Positions 17,103 to 25,092 of a DNA stretch of 64,000 bases are shown piece after piece. The translations under genes were made by a program, and so were the position numbers. Origin of the DNA: an uncultured Maribacter sp. (GTDB taxonomy: Bacteria > Bacteroidota > Bacteroidia > Flavobacteriales > Flavobacteriaceae); NCBI RefSeq assembly GCF_947495965.1, contig NZ_CANMBB010000002.1:558001-622000 (forward strand), written 5' to 3'. Numbering within the stretch: the first letter of the stretch is position 1; every line of letters begins with the position of its first letter. The notes under the pieces are model-generated. The model searched no databases. It worked only from the letters and a program-made list of their open reading frames with translations, and was not told where the DNA came from.

Positions 17103-19175
17103 CTATTTTTTTTGACTTTTTGGCGTTTTCCCTTCTAAATCTAATATAAATGCATATTCTTGGGCTACTTCTTTTAGAGATTCAAACCTTCCTGAAGCTC
17201 CTCCATGACCAGCATCCATATTAATTTGAAAAATTAAAATATTAGAATCTGTTTTTAACTCTCTAAGCTTTGCTACCCATTTTGCAGGCTCAAAATATTG
17301 TACTTGCGAGTCATGCAACCCTGTTGTTACTAAAATGTTAGGATATTTTTGTTTTGTAATATTATCATAAGGAGAATAGTCTTTCATATAATCATAATAC
17401 TTCTTATCATTAGGGTTACCCCATTCATCATACTCTCCTGTTGTTAGCGGTATAGAATCGTCTAACATCGTTGTTACTACATCTACAAATGGCACCGATG
17501 CAATTATACCATTATATAATTCTGGAGCCATATTCATTACAACTCCCATTAACAAGCCCCCTGCAGAACCACCCATTGCATATAAATGATTCTTACTTGT
17601 ATACTTATTCTCTATTAAGTATTTAGAACAATCTATAAAATCTGTGAACGTATTTTTCTTTTTAAGGAGCTTACCGTCTTCATACCATTGCCTTCCCAAA
17701 TACTCCCCTCCTCTTATATGTGCAATTGCGAATATAAATCCACGATCTAATAAACTTAAACGTATACTTGAAAAATACGGGTCTATAGTAGATCCATAAG
17801 AACCATAAGCATATTGTAAAACAGGAGTGTCTTCATGTATCTTGGTATCTTTATGATATACAATAGACATAGGCACTTTTACCCCATCTCTTGCAGTTGC
17901 CCAAATTCTTTTAGAAATATAATTTTCTTTAGAAAATTTACCTCCTAACACCTCTTGTTCTTTTTGCACCACTTCTTCCTTGGTATCCATATTAAAATCT
18001 ATAACCGAACTTGGTGTTGTCATAGAATTATACCCATATCTTAAAATAGAAGTATCATAGTCTGGATTTGTGCCTACGTATGCAGTATACGTTTCATCAT
18101 TAAAAGGTAAATAATAACTATTTGTGTTATCCCATCTTATAATTTTAATAGCATTTAATCCGTTTTCTCTTTCAGATAAAACATAGTACTCTTTAAATAT
18201 ATCTACATCTTCTAAAAGCACTTCTTTTCTATGTGGTATAAATTCTTGCCAATACTCATGAGAAGTTTTTTCTTCACTAACTTTCATAAGTTTAAAATTG
18301 GTTGCCTGATCTTTATTAGTTAACACATAAAAACAATTCTCAAAATGAGAAATTGAATATTCTAAACCTCTAACTCTAGGCGAAAAAATTACAAACTCTC
18401 CCCCTGGAGTATCTGCATTTAAGGTTCGCATCTCGGTAGTTAATGTACTGTAAGAGATTATCACTATATACTTTTTAGATTTTGTCTTGTACACGCCAAC
18501 CCCAAAAGTATCGTCCTTTTCATGAAAAACTAAAACATCTTCTTTTGTATCTGTATTAAAAGTATGCTTGTATACTTTATCGGAACGCAATGTAACACTG
18601 TCCTTTTTAGTATAGAAAAAGGTTTTATTGTCATTTGCCCAAACAGCTCCTCCCGTGGTATCTTCTATTTTGTCTGCGTAAATTTCTCCCGTCACAAGAT
18701 TTTTAACTTGTAACGTATACTGCCTTCTAGAAACAGTATCTACTCCAAAAACAGCTAAATTATTATCTGGGCTTATAGATATTCCTCCAATTTTAAAATA
18801 CTCATGTCCTTTAGCCATCTCATTGCCATTAAACATAATTTCTTCTGCAGCGTCTAAAGTCTCTTTATGTCTAGAAAATATAGGATACTCTTTTCCTTTT
18901 TCATACCTAGTTACATACCAATAACCATTTTTCTTATATGGTACAGAAGAATCATCTTCCTTTATTCTTCCTTTCATTTCCAAAAAGAGTTCTTCTTGAA
19001 AATCTTTTGTATGCGCTGTTAAAGAGTCATAATAAGAATTTTCATCCTTTAAATATTTTAAAACATCTTTATCCTCCTTATCATTCAACCAATAGTAATT
19101 ATCTATCCTAACATCATCATGTTTAATTAATTCTTTAGGTATTTTTTTTACTGTTGGAATATTAACTTTAGCCAT
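17103..19175 (-). CDS. Prolyl oligopeptidase family serine peptidase (oligopeptidase B-like, S9A)
   Basis: A 690-residue peptidase with an N-terminal seven-bladed propeller (about residues 60-400) and a C-terminal alpha/beta hydrolase domain. The nucleophile elbow is GGSAGGLLMG, the acid lies near TTGLHDSQV and the catalytic His in DAGHGGASGR. The insert HIRGGEYLGRQWYEDGK is typical of oligopeptidase B/PREP. No signal peptide is seen, so it is probably cytoplasmic and degrades short peptides after basic residues or proline. It lies 65 nt downstream of the PLP enzyme gene start on the same strand, with its own intergenic region upstream (19176-19314). Confidence 0.92.
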   Translation of the reverse strand: MAKVNIPTVKKIPKELIKHDDVRIDNYYWLNDKEDKDVLKYLKDENSYYDSLTAHTKDFQEELFLEMKGRIKEDDSSVPYKKNGYWYVTRYEKGKEYPIFSRHKETLDAAEEIMFNGNEMAKGHEYFKIGGISISPDNNLAVFGVDTVSRRQYTLQVKNLVTGEIYADKIEDTTGGAVWANDNKTFFYTKKDSVTLRSDKVYKHTFNTDTKEDVLVFHEKDDTFGVGVYKTKSKKYIVIISYSTLTTEMRTLNADTPGGEFVIFSPRVRGLEYSISHFENCFYVLTNKDQATNFKLMKVSEEKTSHEYWQEFIPHRKEVLLEDVDIFKEYYVLSERENGLNAIKIIRWDNTNSYYLPFNDETYTAYVGTNPDYDTSILRYGYNSMTTPSSVIDFNMDTKEEVVQKEQEVLGGKFSKENYISKRIWATARDGVKVPMSIVYHKDTKIHEDTPVLQYAYGSYGSTIDPYFSSIRLSLLDRGFIFAIAHIRGGEYLGRQWYEDGKLLKKKNTFTDFIDCSKYLIENKYTSKNHLYAMGGSAGGLLMGVVMNMAPELYNGIIASVPFVDVVTTMLDDSIPLTTGEYDEWGNPNDKKYYDYMKDYSPYDNITKQKYPNILVTTGLHDSQVQYFEPAKWVAKLRELKTDSNILIFQINMDAGHGGASGRFESLKEVAQEYAFILDLEGKTPKSQKK

Positions 19176-19314
19176 ACGTATCTATTTCATTTTAAAAAGA
19201 AAGATGCAAAAGTAATACTATTTAAAAATCTAATTTCTTATACATTTCTTAAATAAAATTATAAATCCAATCATTTTAGTAATTTTGGAGTTACTAACAA
19301 TAAAAACAAATTAC

Positions 19315-19641
19315 ATGTTTGGAGATATGATGGGAATGATGGGTAAATTAAAAGAAACCCAAGCTAAAGTAGAAGCCACAAAAAAAAGGCTAGATACTGT
19401 TACACTTCAAGAAAGTTCAACGGATAATCTTTTAAATGTTACTATTACTGCTAACAGAGTTCTTAAAGAGATAACTATAGATGATAGTTTATTACAAGAT
19501 AAAGAACAATTAGAAGACTACCTTATACTTACTATAAATACAGCGATAGCAAAAGCAACCCAGGTAAATGAAACCGAACTTGCTGCTGTTGCAAAAGATG
19601 GTATGCCCAATATTCCGGGAATGGATTCGTTATTTAAATAA
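19315..19641 (+). CDS. YbaB/EbfC family nucleoid-associated protein
   Basis: A 108-residue DNA-binding protein of the YbaB/EbfC family (small dimer, nucleoid associated). It opens [28 protein letters not shown] and has the later [17 protein letters not shown] strand region. The ATG at 19315 was chosen; an in-frame TTG ten codons upstream (19285) would add residues unlike the family. It is divergent from the oligopeptidase and followed 41 nt later by a thioredoxin-like gene. Confidence 0.9.
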   Translation: MFGDMMGMMGKLKETQAKVEATKKRLDTVTLQESSTDNLLNVTITANRVLKEITIDDSLLQDKEQLEDYLILTINTAIAKATQVNETELAAVAKDGMPNIPGMDSLFK

Positions 19642-19682
19642 AATGGCAAGTTTTTTGTATTAAACTTTAAAAAAGATAGAAT

Positions 19683-20135
19683 ATGAAGCGTTTTTTATTT
19701 TTATTATTATTTCCTGTATTACTATGCGCACAATCTACCATAGAGGATTCTGCAGATGCAAAATGGCTAACTAATTATGATAAGGCTTTAAAAAAATCTA
19801 AAAAGGAAGACAAAAATGTATTAATATATTTTACTGGCAGCGACTGGTGTCCTCCATGTAAAATGTTAAAAAGTGATTTATTTGAAACTTCTGAATTTAA
19901 AAGTTTAGCAGATAATTATATATTGTTGTACATAGATATGCCTAGAAATCAGGATTTACTATCTAAAGAACAATATAACCATAATAAAGAGTTATTACCT
20001 AAGCTTAATAAAAAAGGCGTTTTTCCTTTACTTAAAATCATAAATTCTAAAGGAGCTGTTTTAGATGAGTACTCTGGTTATGCCATGAATGGAGAAGTAA
20101 AATACCATTTAGATTTATTAAAAAATAATCTTTAA
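19683..20135 (+). CDS. Exported thioredoxin-fold protein
   Basis: A 150-residue protein with a signal peptide (MKRFLFLLLFPVLLCAQS) and a thioredoxin domain carrying the redox motif GSDWCPPCKML (Trp-Cys-Pro-Pro-Cys). The cis-proline region is probably GVFPLLKI. It would act in the periplasm as a thiol-disulfide oxidoreductase or reductase; no partner is encoded next to it. It ends at a bidirectional terminator. Confidence 0.88.
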   Translation: MKRFLFLLLFPVLLCAQSTIEDSADAKWLTNYDKALKKSKKEDKNVLIYFTGSDWCPPCKMLKSDLFETSEFKSLADNYILLYIDMPRNQDLLSKEQYNHNKELLPKLNKKGVFPLLKIINSKGAVLDEYSGYAMNGEVKYHLDLLKNNL

Positions 20136-20151
20136 CAAAACGATATAAAAT

Positions 20152-20188
20152 AAAAAAAGAGCCTTCCTTTCGGAGGCTCTTTTTTTTT
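20152..20188 (+). terminator. Bidirectional terminator between thioredoxin and OmpA genes
   Basis: AAAAAAAGAGCC pairs with GGCTCTTTTTTT around an inner CC/GG pairing and a small loop; A and T runs on both sides allow termination from either strand. Confidence 0.85.
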
Positions 20189-20204
20189 GGTTGGTTACTA
20201 AAAT

Positions 20205-21305
20205 TTAGTTGTTAATCAATCTAAATTCAGTTCTTCTGTTAACAGCGTGCTCTCTTTCTGTACAAGAAACACCCTCTTTACATCTGTTCTTAGTTTTAGT
20301 TTCACCGTAACCGTTAGCTACTAATAAACTAGAATTAACTCCTTTTGTAATTAAGTAATCTGCAACTGCTTTAGCTCTTCTTTCAGAAAGGGCTTTGTTA
20401 TTAGCAGCAGAACCTCTAACATCTGTATGTGAAGCTAACTCAACTTTAACACCTGGGTTTTGCGCTAAAACTGGCATTAAACGGTTATCTATAATACTTT
20501 TAGCTGCAGGTGTTAAAGTTGCACTTCCTAAGTTCCAGCTTATTGGTAATGCTTGGTATTCTACTAAAGAACATTCTACTTCTTTCCATGTAGTTAAACC
20601 ACCTTTTTGTTTTAAAACCTCTTTAGATACAGTTTTTGTAACAGCAGGTACTGTTTCTTCTGTTGTAAATGCATCTTTATCTAAAACTGTTTTGGTAATT
20701 GTTTTGTATTCTGCAGGAATAACTTCTTCTACTACTTTAGCTGGAGAAATAAGAACTCTTTTAGTATAACTTGCATTTTTAGATCCAATAGGAGTTTTAG
20801 ATACAGAAGCGTCTGCTCCTAAAACTTGCGTATCTATAGTTGTAAACTCTGCAGGGTATCCTTTATAACACCAGTATCTACAATCATCTGGGTTACCAGA
20901 AGCACAATCAGGTGCAGAAGCCCCTAATTCCCACTGTGCGTAAGCTGGCTTAATTTCTATAGTTTCAGAAGATGGTCTAAAAGTAGCAGGTGTAATTCTT
21001 AAAGTATTACCTCCTTCTTTAGACACATAAGAAACAGTTTCTGTTCCCCATTTTTCAGGAACAACTGTTAATTTTTTTCCAGCAGCTTTAACTTCTACTC
21101 TTTCTGTAACTGTTTTAAACGTTGCAGGTACTGTTTTTAAAACTTTATAAGCTGGCTTAACTGTTAATGTAACAGTCTCATTTACATAAACATCTGGAGT
21201 TGTACAACGAACATAGCACTTTCCAGGTTCTGGATTTGCTGGTAAATCTTGTGCCATAGACACAGATGCAGTCATAACTGCAAAAAGAAATAAAATTTTT
21301 TTCAT
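20205..21305 (-). CDS. OmpA-family outer-membrane/peptidoglycan-binding protein with repeat-rich N-terminus
   Basis: A 366-residue protein with a signal peptide (MKKILFLFAVMTASVSMA) and a C-terminal OmpA-like peptidoglycan-binding domain (about 255-366). The domain includes ELASHTDVRGSAANNKALSERRAKAVADYL and RRTEFRLIN. The N-terminal 220 residues contain several degenerate units of the type PATFKTVTERV, PATFRPSSETIEI, PAEYKTITKTV and PAVTKTVSKEV, plus a Cys-containing segment (CASGNPDDCRYWC). There is no obvious eight-stranded barrel, so it is probably periplasmic, tethering the envelope to peptidoglycan. A good promoter match is at 21389-21420. Confidence 0.9.
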   Translation of the reverse strand: MKKILFLFAVMTASVSMAQDLPANPEPGKCYVRCTTPDVYVNETVTLTVKPAYKVLKTVPATFKTVTERVEVKAAGKKLTVVPEKWGTETVSYVSKEGGNTLRITPATFRPSSETIEIKPAYAQWELGASAPDCASGNPDDCRYWCYKGYPAEFTTIDTQVLGADASVSKTPIGSKNASYTKRVLISPAKVVEEVIPAEYKTITKTVLDKDAFTTEETVPAVTKTVSKEVLKQKGGLTTWKEVECSLVEYQALPISWNLGSATLTPAAKSIIDNRLMPVLAQNPGVKVELASHTDVRGSAANNKALSERRAKAVADYLITKGVNSSLLVANGYGETKTKNRCKEGVSCTEREHAVNRRTEFRLINN

Positions 21306-21388
21306 AATGGTAATAGTGTTAATTAATGTTAAAAACTATAGTTATCGCTAAGTTACCTTTTAACAGAAAAAATACCGACAACTGTAGT

Positions 21389-21420
21389 CAAAAATAGTAT
21401 ATTAATCGATTAAATCACAA
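21389..21420 (-). promoter_or_regulatory. Promoter of the OmpA-family gene
   Basis: Minus strand: TTG (21418-21420), 21 bp, TATTTTTG (21389-21396). Expected start near 21382, giving a leader of about 77 nt. Confidence 0.55.
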
Positions 21421-21530
21421 AAAACATCGATGAACTACATTTTTTATTTAGAAAAGGTTAACATTTAATCTCATAATACCTTTTTGAAAGTGAAGAAAAA
21501 TAGCATAACTTTAAATGACTAAATTTAACA

Positions 21531-21842
21531 ATGGTGATTACTATAAAAAAAAATGCTAACAACAAATACACTTTTAACTTAAAAGCGAAAAGTGGTAACA
21601 TACTACTTAACAGCATTACCTTTAATGATAAGGTAGAAGCAACAAAGACTGTTAACAACCTAAAGTCTAAAAACGAGAAAGAACTCATTTTTGAAAGAAA
21701 AACTAATTTTGATGGTAAGTTCCTTTTTAATCTTAAAAATGATAAAGGACAACTTATAGGTTCAAGTAAACTATACGATTCTGAAGCCGGATTAGAAAAC
21801 GGTATTAACAACACTAAAGAAAGTATCCTTTCTATCCCTTAA
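21531..21842 (+). CDS. YegP/DUF1508 family protein
   Basis: A 103-residue protein with two tandem DUF1508 units: one around FNLKAKSGNILLNSITFNDK (about 15-35) and one around FLFNLKNDKGQLIGSSKLYDS (about 65-85), each followed by a helix with an E-N/G-I pattern. The family is small, cytoplasmic and of unclear function. The stop lies 4 nt from the convergent threonine aldolase stop. An antisense frame over the same bases is a shadow. Confidence 0.85.
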   Translation: MVITIKKNANNKYTFNLKAKSGNILLNSITFNDKVEATKTVNNLKSKNEKELIFERKTNFDGKFLFNLKNDKGQLIGSSKLYDSEAGLENGINNTKESILSIP

Positions 21843-21845
21843 AGA

Positions 21846-22868
21846 TTATAACGTTTTTAGTATTTTTAAAAATAAATCATGTTGTTTTAAGGTATACCCC
21901 AAATGGGTTACAATTCTTAATTTACCTTCTCCCATTCCAATTAAAGAAACACCATGCTCTAAGAGTTGTTCTAAAAATTCTTTTTCAGTTTTATAAGCAT
22001 CATCAATTTCAAAAATCACAATATTAGTTTCTATAGGTTCTACTGTTTTAATAAAAGATAATGCACGTAAAACCTCCCCTATTTCTTTTGCTTTTTTATG
22101 ATCCTCCTTTAACCTTTCTATATTATTTTCTAAGGCATAAATACCTGCTGCGGCTAAATATCCTGCTTGCCTCATTCCTCCTCCAAAAATTTTTCTTATT
22201 CTTAAAGCTTTATTCATTTGCTCTTTACTACCTACTAATACAGAGCCAACTGGGCACCCCATACCTTTACTTAAGCATACACTAATAGTATCAAAAATTT
22301 CTCCGTATTCTTCTGGTTTTTCATTCTTTGCCACCATAGCATTCCATAATCTTGCTCCATCTAAATGGTAAGCTAATTTATTAGCTATACACTTCTTTTT
22401 TATGTTTTTTAATTCTTCTATATCCCAACAAGCTCCTCCTCCTTTATTGGTTGTATTTTCTATACTAACTAAAGTTGTAAGCGGACTATGATAAAACTCT
22501 GGAGGGTTAATTGCCTTAACCACCTGCTCTGCATTAAAAAAACCTTTATTCCCTTTTAGCAATTTACAAGACACCCCACTATTAAAGCTCACACCTCCTC
22601 CTTCATAATTGTATATATGAGAATATTCATGACAAATTAGTTGCTCACCAGGTTGTGTATGTAGTTTTATAGCTGTTTGGTTTGCCATTGTTCCGCTAGG
22701 AAAAAATAATGCTGCTTCTTTATTAAAAAGTTTAGCGGTTTTTTCTTCTAGTAAATTTACGGTAGGATCTTCTTTAAAAACATCATCACCAACATTAGCA
22801 GAAAACATTACTTGCAACATTTCTGGAGAAGGCTTGGTAACGGTATCACTTATTAAGTTAATATTCAT
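21846..22868 (-). CDS. ltaE: Low-specificity threonine aldolase-type PLP enzyme
   Basis: A 340-residue fold-type I PLP enzyme that splits threonine or allo-threonine into glycine and acetaldehyde. Motifs: NLISDTVTKPSPEM at the N-terminus, FFPSGTMANQTA, HLDGARLWNA (Asp and Arg near the cofactor) and the Schiff-base lysine in CLSKGMGCPVGSVLVG. The length is normal for the family. It is divergent from prfB and convergent with the YegP gene. Activity on other beta-hydroxy amino acids is possible. Confidence 0.9.
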   Translation of the reverse strand: MNINLISDTVTKPSPEMLQVMFSANVGDDVFKEDPTVNLLEEKTAKLFNKEAALFFPSGTMANQTAIKLHTQPGEQLICHEYSHIYNYEGGGVSFNSGVSCKLLKGNKGFFNAEQVVKAINPPEFYHSPLTTLVSIENTTNKGGGACWDIEELKNIKKKCIANKLAYHLDGARLWNAMVAKNEKPEEYGEIFDTISVCLSKGMGCPVGSVLVGSKEQMNKALRIRKIFGGGMRQAGYLAAAGIYALENNIERLKEDHKKAKEIGEVLRALSFIKTVEPIETNIVIFEIDDAYKTEKEFLEQLLEHGVSLIGMGEGKLRIVTHLGYTLKQHDLFLKILKTL

Positions 22869-22998
22869 ATATAAAAATCTACTTTATTTACTAATATGCG
22901 ACAAAAAATAACAAATATTATATTTAAACCATTAGTAAAACGCTACAATTTTTCTATTAAAACAAAAAGAGCGCTATTTTTGTTTAAAATTATTTAAA

Positions 22999-24103
22999 AT
23001 GACAATTACTACAGACCATTACAAAGGTCTTTTAGATCGCCTTGGTGCGTTAAGGAGGTATCTTTGACGTTGATGCGAAACTTATTGAAATAGAAAATGA
23101 ACAGGAAAAAACTTTAGCTCCAGATTTTTGGGATAATGCACAGGAAGCTCAAGAGCACATGAAGTTTATTCAATCTAAAAAAAAGTGGGTAGATGATTAT
23201 TTATCTTCAGAAACTTTAGTTAACGATTTAGAAGTTCTTGTAGAATTTTTAAAAGAAGGTGAAGTTTCCGAAGAGGAAGTATACACACATTACCTAAAAA
23301 CTATAGATTCTCTTGAAAATTTAGAATTTAAAAACATGCTTTCAGAAGAAGGCGATGAACTTACAGCTGTACTTCAAATTACAGCCGGTGCTGGTGGTAC
23401 AGAAAGTTGTGACTGGGCAGCTATGCTCATGCGTATGTATATGATGTGGAGCGAAAAAAATGGTTACAAAGTAAAAGAACTAAACTACCAAGAAGGCGAT
23501 GTTGCTGGTATTAAAACCGTTACTTTAGAGATTGATGGCGAATTTGCTTTTGGTTGGTTAAAAGGAGAAAATGGCGTACATAGATTAGTACGTATTTCCC
23601 CTTTTGATAGTAATGCTAAAAGACACACCTCTTTTGCTTCTGTGTATGTTTACCCTTTAGTTGACGATAGTATTGAAATTGCCATAAATCCTGCGGATGT
23701 AGAAATTACTACAGCGCGTTCTAGTGGTGCTGGTGGCCAAAATGTAAATAAGGTAGAAACCAAAGTACAACTTACGCACAAGCCAAGCGGAATACAAATT
23801 TCATGTTCCGATTCTAGAAGCCAGCATGACAATAGAGCTACTGCTTTAAAAATGCTTAAATCGCAATTATATGAAATAGAATTGCGCAAAAAAATGGAAG
23901 CTAGGCAAGAGATAGAATCCTCTAAAATGAAGATAGAATGGGGTTCACAAATTAGAAACTATGTAATGCACCCGTACAAGTTGGTAAAAGATGTACGTAC
24001 TACAAAAGAGACAGGTAATGTAGATGCTGTAATGGATGGGGACATAAATATGTTTTTAAAAGCATATTTAATGATGATGGGACAAAAAGAAGAAGAAAAT
24101 TAG
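22999..24103 (+). CDS. prfB: Peptide chain release factor 2, expressed by programmed +1 frameshift
   Basis: RF2, which terminates translation at UGA and UAA. The gene starts at ATG 22999 and reads 22 codons to an in-frame TGA (23065-23067). AGGAGG (23053-23058), TATCTTTGAC follows, the classic RF2 frameshift site: the ribosome slips at CTT (23062-23064) and continues from GAC (23066). Full length is about 367 residues, like E. coli RF2 (365). The peptide-anticodon SPF is at 23597-23605 and the catalytic GGQ at 23732-23740. A frame starting only at ATG 23159 would miss 53 N-terminal residues. UGA availability to RF2 regulates expression. Confidence 0.96.
23053..23067 (+). promoter_or_regulatory. 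RF2 programmed frameshift site
   Basis: AGGAGG acts as an internal Shine-Dalgarno three bases before CTT-TGA-C, the autoregulatory +1 slip site known from bacterial prfB genes. Unlike most start sites in this window it uses a strong anti-SD match. Confidence 0.95.
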
Positions 24104-24108
24104 AAAAA

Positions 24109-24456
24109 ATGATTACAATATATCACAATCCTAGATGCAGTAAATCTAGACAAGGACTACAAGCTTTAGAAAATTCTGGAAAAGAATTTACAATTAAAAA
24201 ATATTTAGAAGATGTTCCTTCTGAAAAAGAACTTAAAGATATAATTGATAAATTAAAAATTTCTCCTCTAGAATTAGTTCGAAAAAACGAAGCCGTTTGG
24301 AAAGAACTATATAAAGGAAAATCTTTATCTGATGCCGAAATTATTAAAGTCATGGCCACACATCCAAAGTTAATTGAGCGTCCAATTGTAATAAAAAACA
24401 ATACTGCAGTTATTGGCCGTCCTTTAGAAAATATTACAAATCTGCTAGATAAATAG
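24109..24456 (+). CDS. arsC: ArsC-family arsenate reductase-like protein
   Basis: A 115-residue glutaredoxin/ArsC-fold protein with the nucleophilic Cys in NPRCSKSRQGLQ (Cys10). Arginines usual in the arsenate site are present (LVRKNEAVWKEL, ERPIVIKNNTAVIGRP). It lies 5 nt after prfB and is probably cotranscribed. No other arsenic genes are near, so it may be a general ArsC-like reductase rather than a resistance gene. Confidence 0.85.
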   Translation: MITIYHNPRCSKSRQGLQALENSGKEFTIKKYLEDVPSEKELKDIIDKLKISPLELVRKNEAVWKELYKGKSLSDAEIIKVMATHPKLIERPIVIKNNTAVIGRPLENITNLLDK

Positions 24457-24493
24457 CTTTTCATTTCATCCAAAATAAATTATGGTACATTTA

Positions 24494-24505
24494 TTGAATA
24501 TTCAA
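24494..24505. promoter_or_regulatory. 12-bp palindrome upstream of the Spy-like/TonB receptor operon
   Basis: TTGAATATTCAA is a perfect palindrome about 90 bp before the 24597 start, in an AT-rich 140-bp gap without a clear -33/-7 pair. It could be an operator; chance is a real alternative. Confidence 0.25.
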
Positions 24506-24596
24506 CTTTAACAAAACCATTAAACACTTTAAGAAAGTTTTAACTAAACACAATTAAACCTCTTAAGTTTTTTTTAATCTAACAAAACATTACAGC

Positions 24597-25091
24597 ATGA
24601 AAATTAACATAAAATGCTTTATAGCAATAGCAGTTCTTTTTTTAATAGGAAGTGAATTACAAGCTCAATACGGCTATGGCGGTGGTGGTTATGGATATGG
24701 AAATAGAGGTGGATATGGGAGACAACGAAACAATCTTCCGCAGGTAGAGTCTACTCCTAAAAAAGAAGAACCAAAAACTGCTGCACAAATTGTAGATAAT
24801 GAAATGCCAAATATTACGGAGGCATTAAATTTAAATGAATTTGAAACTGCTGTTTTAAGTTCTGTTCTAAAAAAATATTTGCAACAACGTATAGAGATGC
24901 AAATATTAGAATTAAGTCCAGAACAAATGCGTGAGGGTCTAGAAAAGATTACAAAAAACCAAGATGAAGAATTAAAAGCTGGTTTACCTCAAGACAAATA
25001 TGATGCTTTTGTAGAAATGCAAAAAAAGGGTATTGCTAAGACAAAAAAAATAAACAAAAAGAAAAAGAAAAAGAAACGAAAAAAAGATTGA
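24597..25091 (+). CDS. Exported Gly-rich protein with Spy/CpxP-like helical region
   Basis: A 164-residue protein with a signal peptide (to about residue 25, ELQAQ), then a Gly/Tyr-rich stretch (YGYGGGGYGYGNRGGYG). Next comes a helical region, ITEALNLNEFETAVLSSVLKKYLQQRIEMQ...LSPEQMREGLEKI, recalling Spy/LTXXQ-type periplasmic proteins. It ends in a Lys-rich tail (KINKKKKKKKRKKD). One nucleotide separates it from the TonB-dependent receptor gene, so the two are surely cotranscribed. Function unknown; periplasmic partner of the receptor is an inference. Confidence 0.75.
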   Translation: MKINIKCFIAIAVLFLIGSELQAQYGYGGGGYGYGNRGGYGRQRNNLPQVESTPKKEEPKTAAQIVDNEMPNITEALNLNEFETAVLSSVLKKYLQQRIEMQILELSPEQMREGLEKITKNQDEELKAGLPQDKYDAFVEMQKKGIAKTKKINKKKKKKKRKKD

Positions 25092-25092
25092 T

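Noticed and set aside
21458-21814. Antisense frame over the YegP gene
   Set aside because: It covers the YegP gene, which has recognisable tandem repeats, and the antisense product is hydrophobic without a domain.
23041-23067. In-frame TGA early in prfB as a pseudogene or sequencing error
   Set aside because: The AGGAGG and CTTTGAC arrangement is the known programmed frameshift signal, and the downstream frame is complete with SPF and GGQ.
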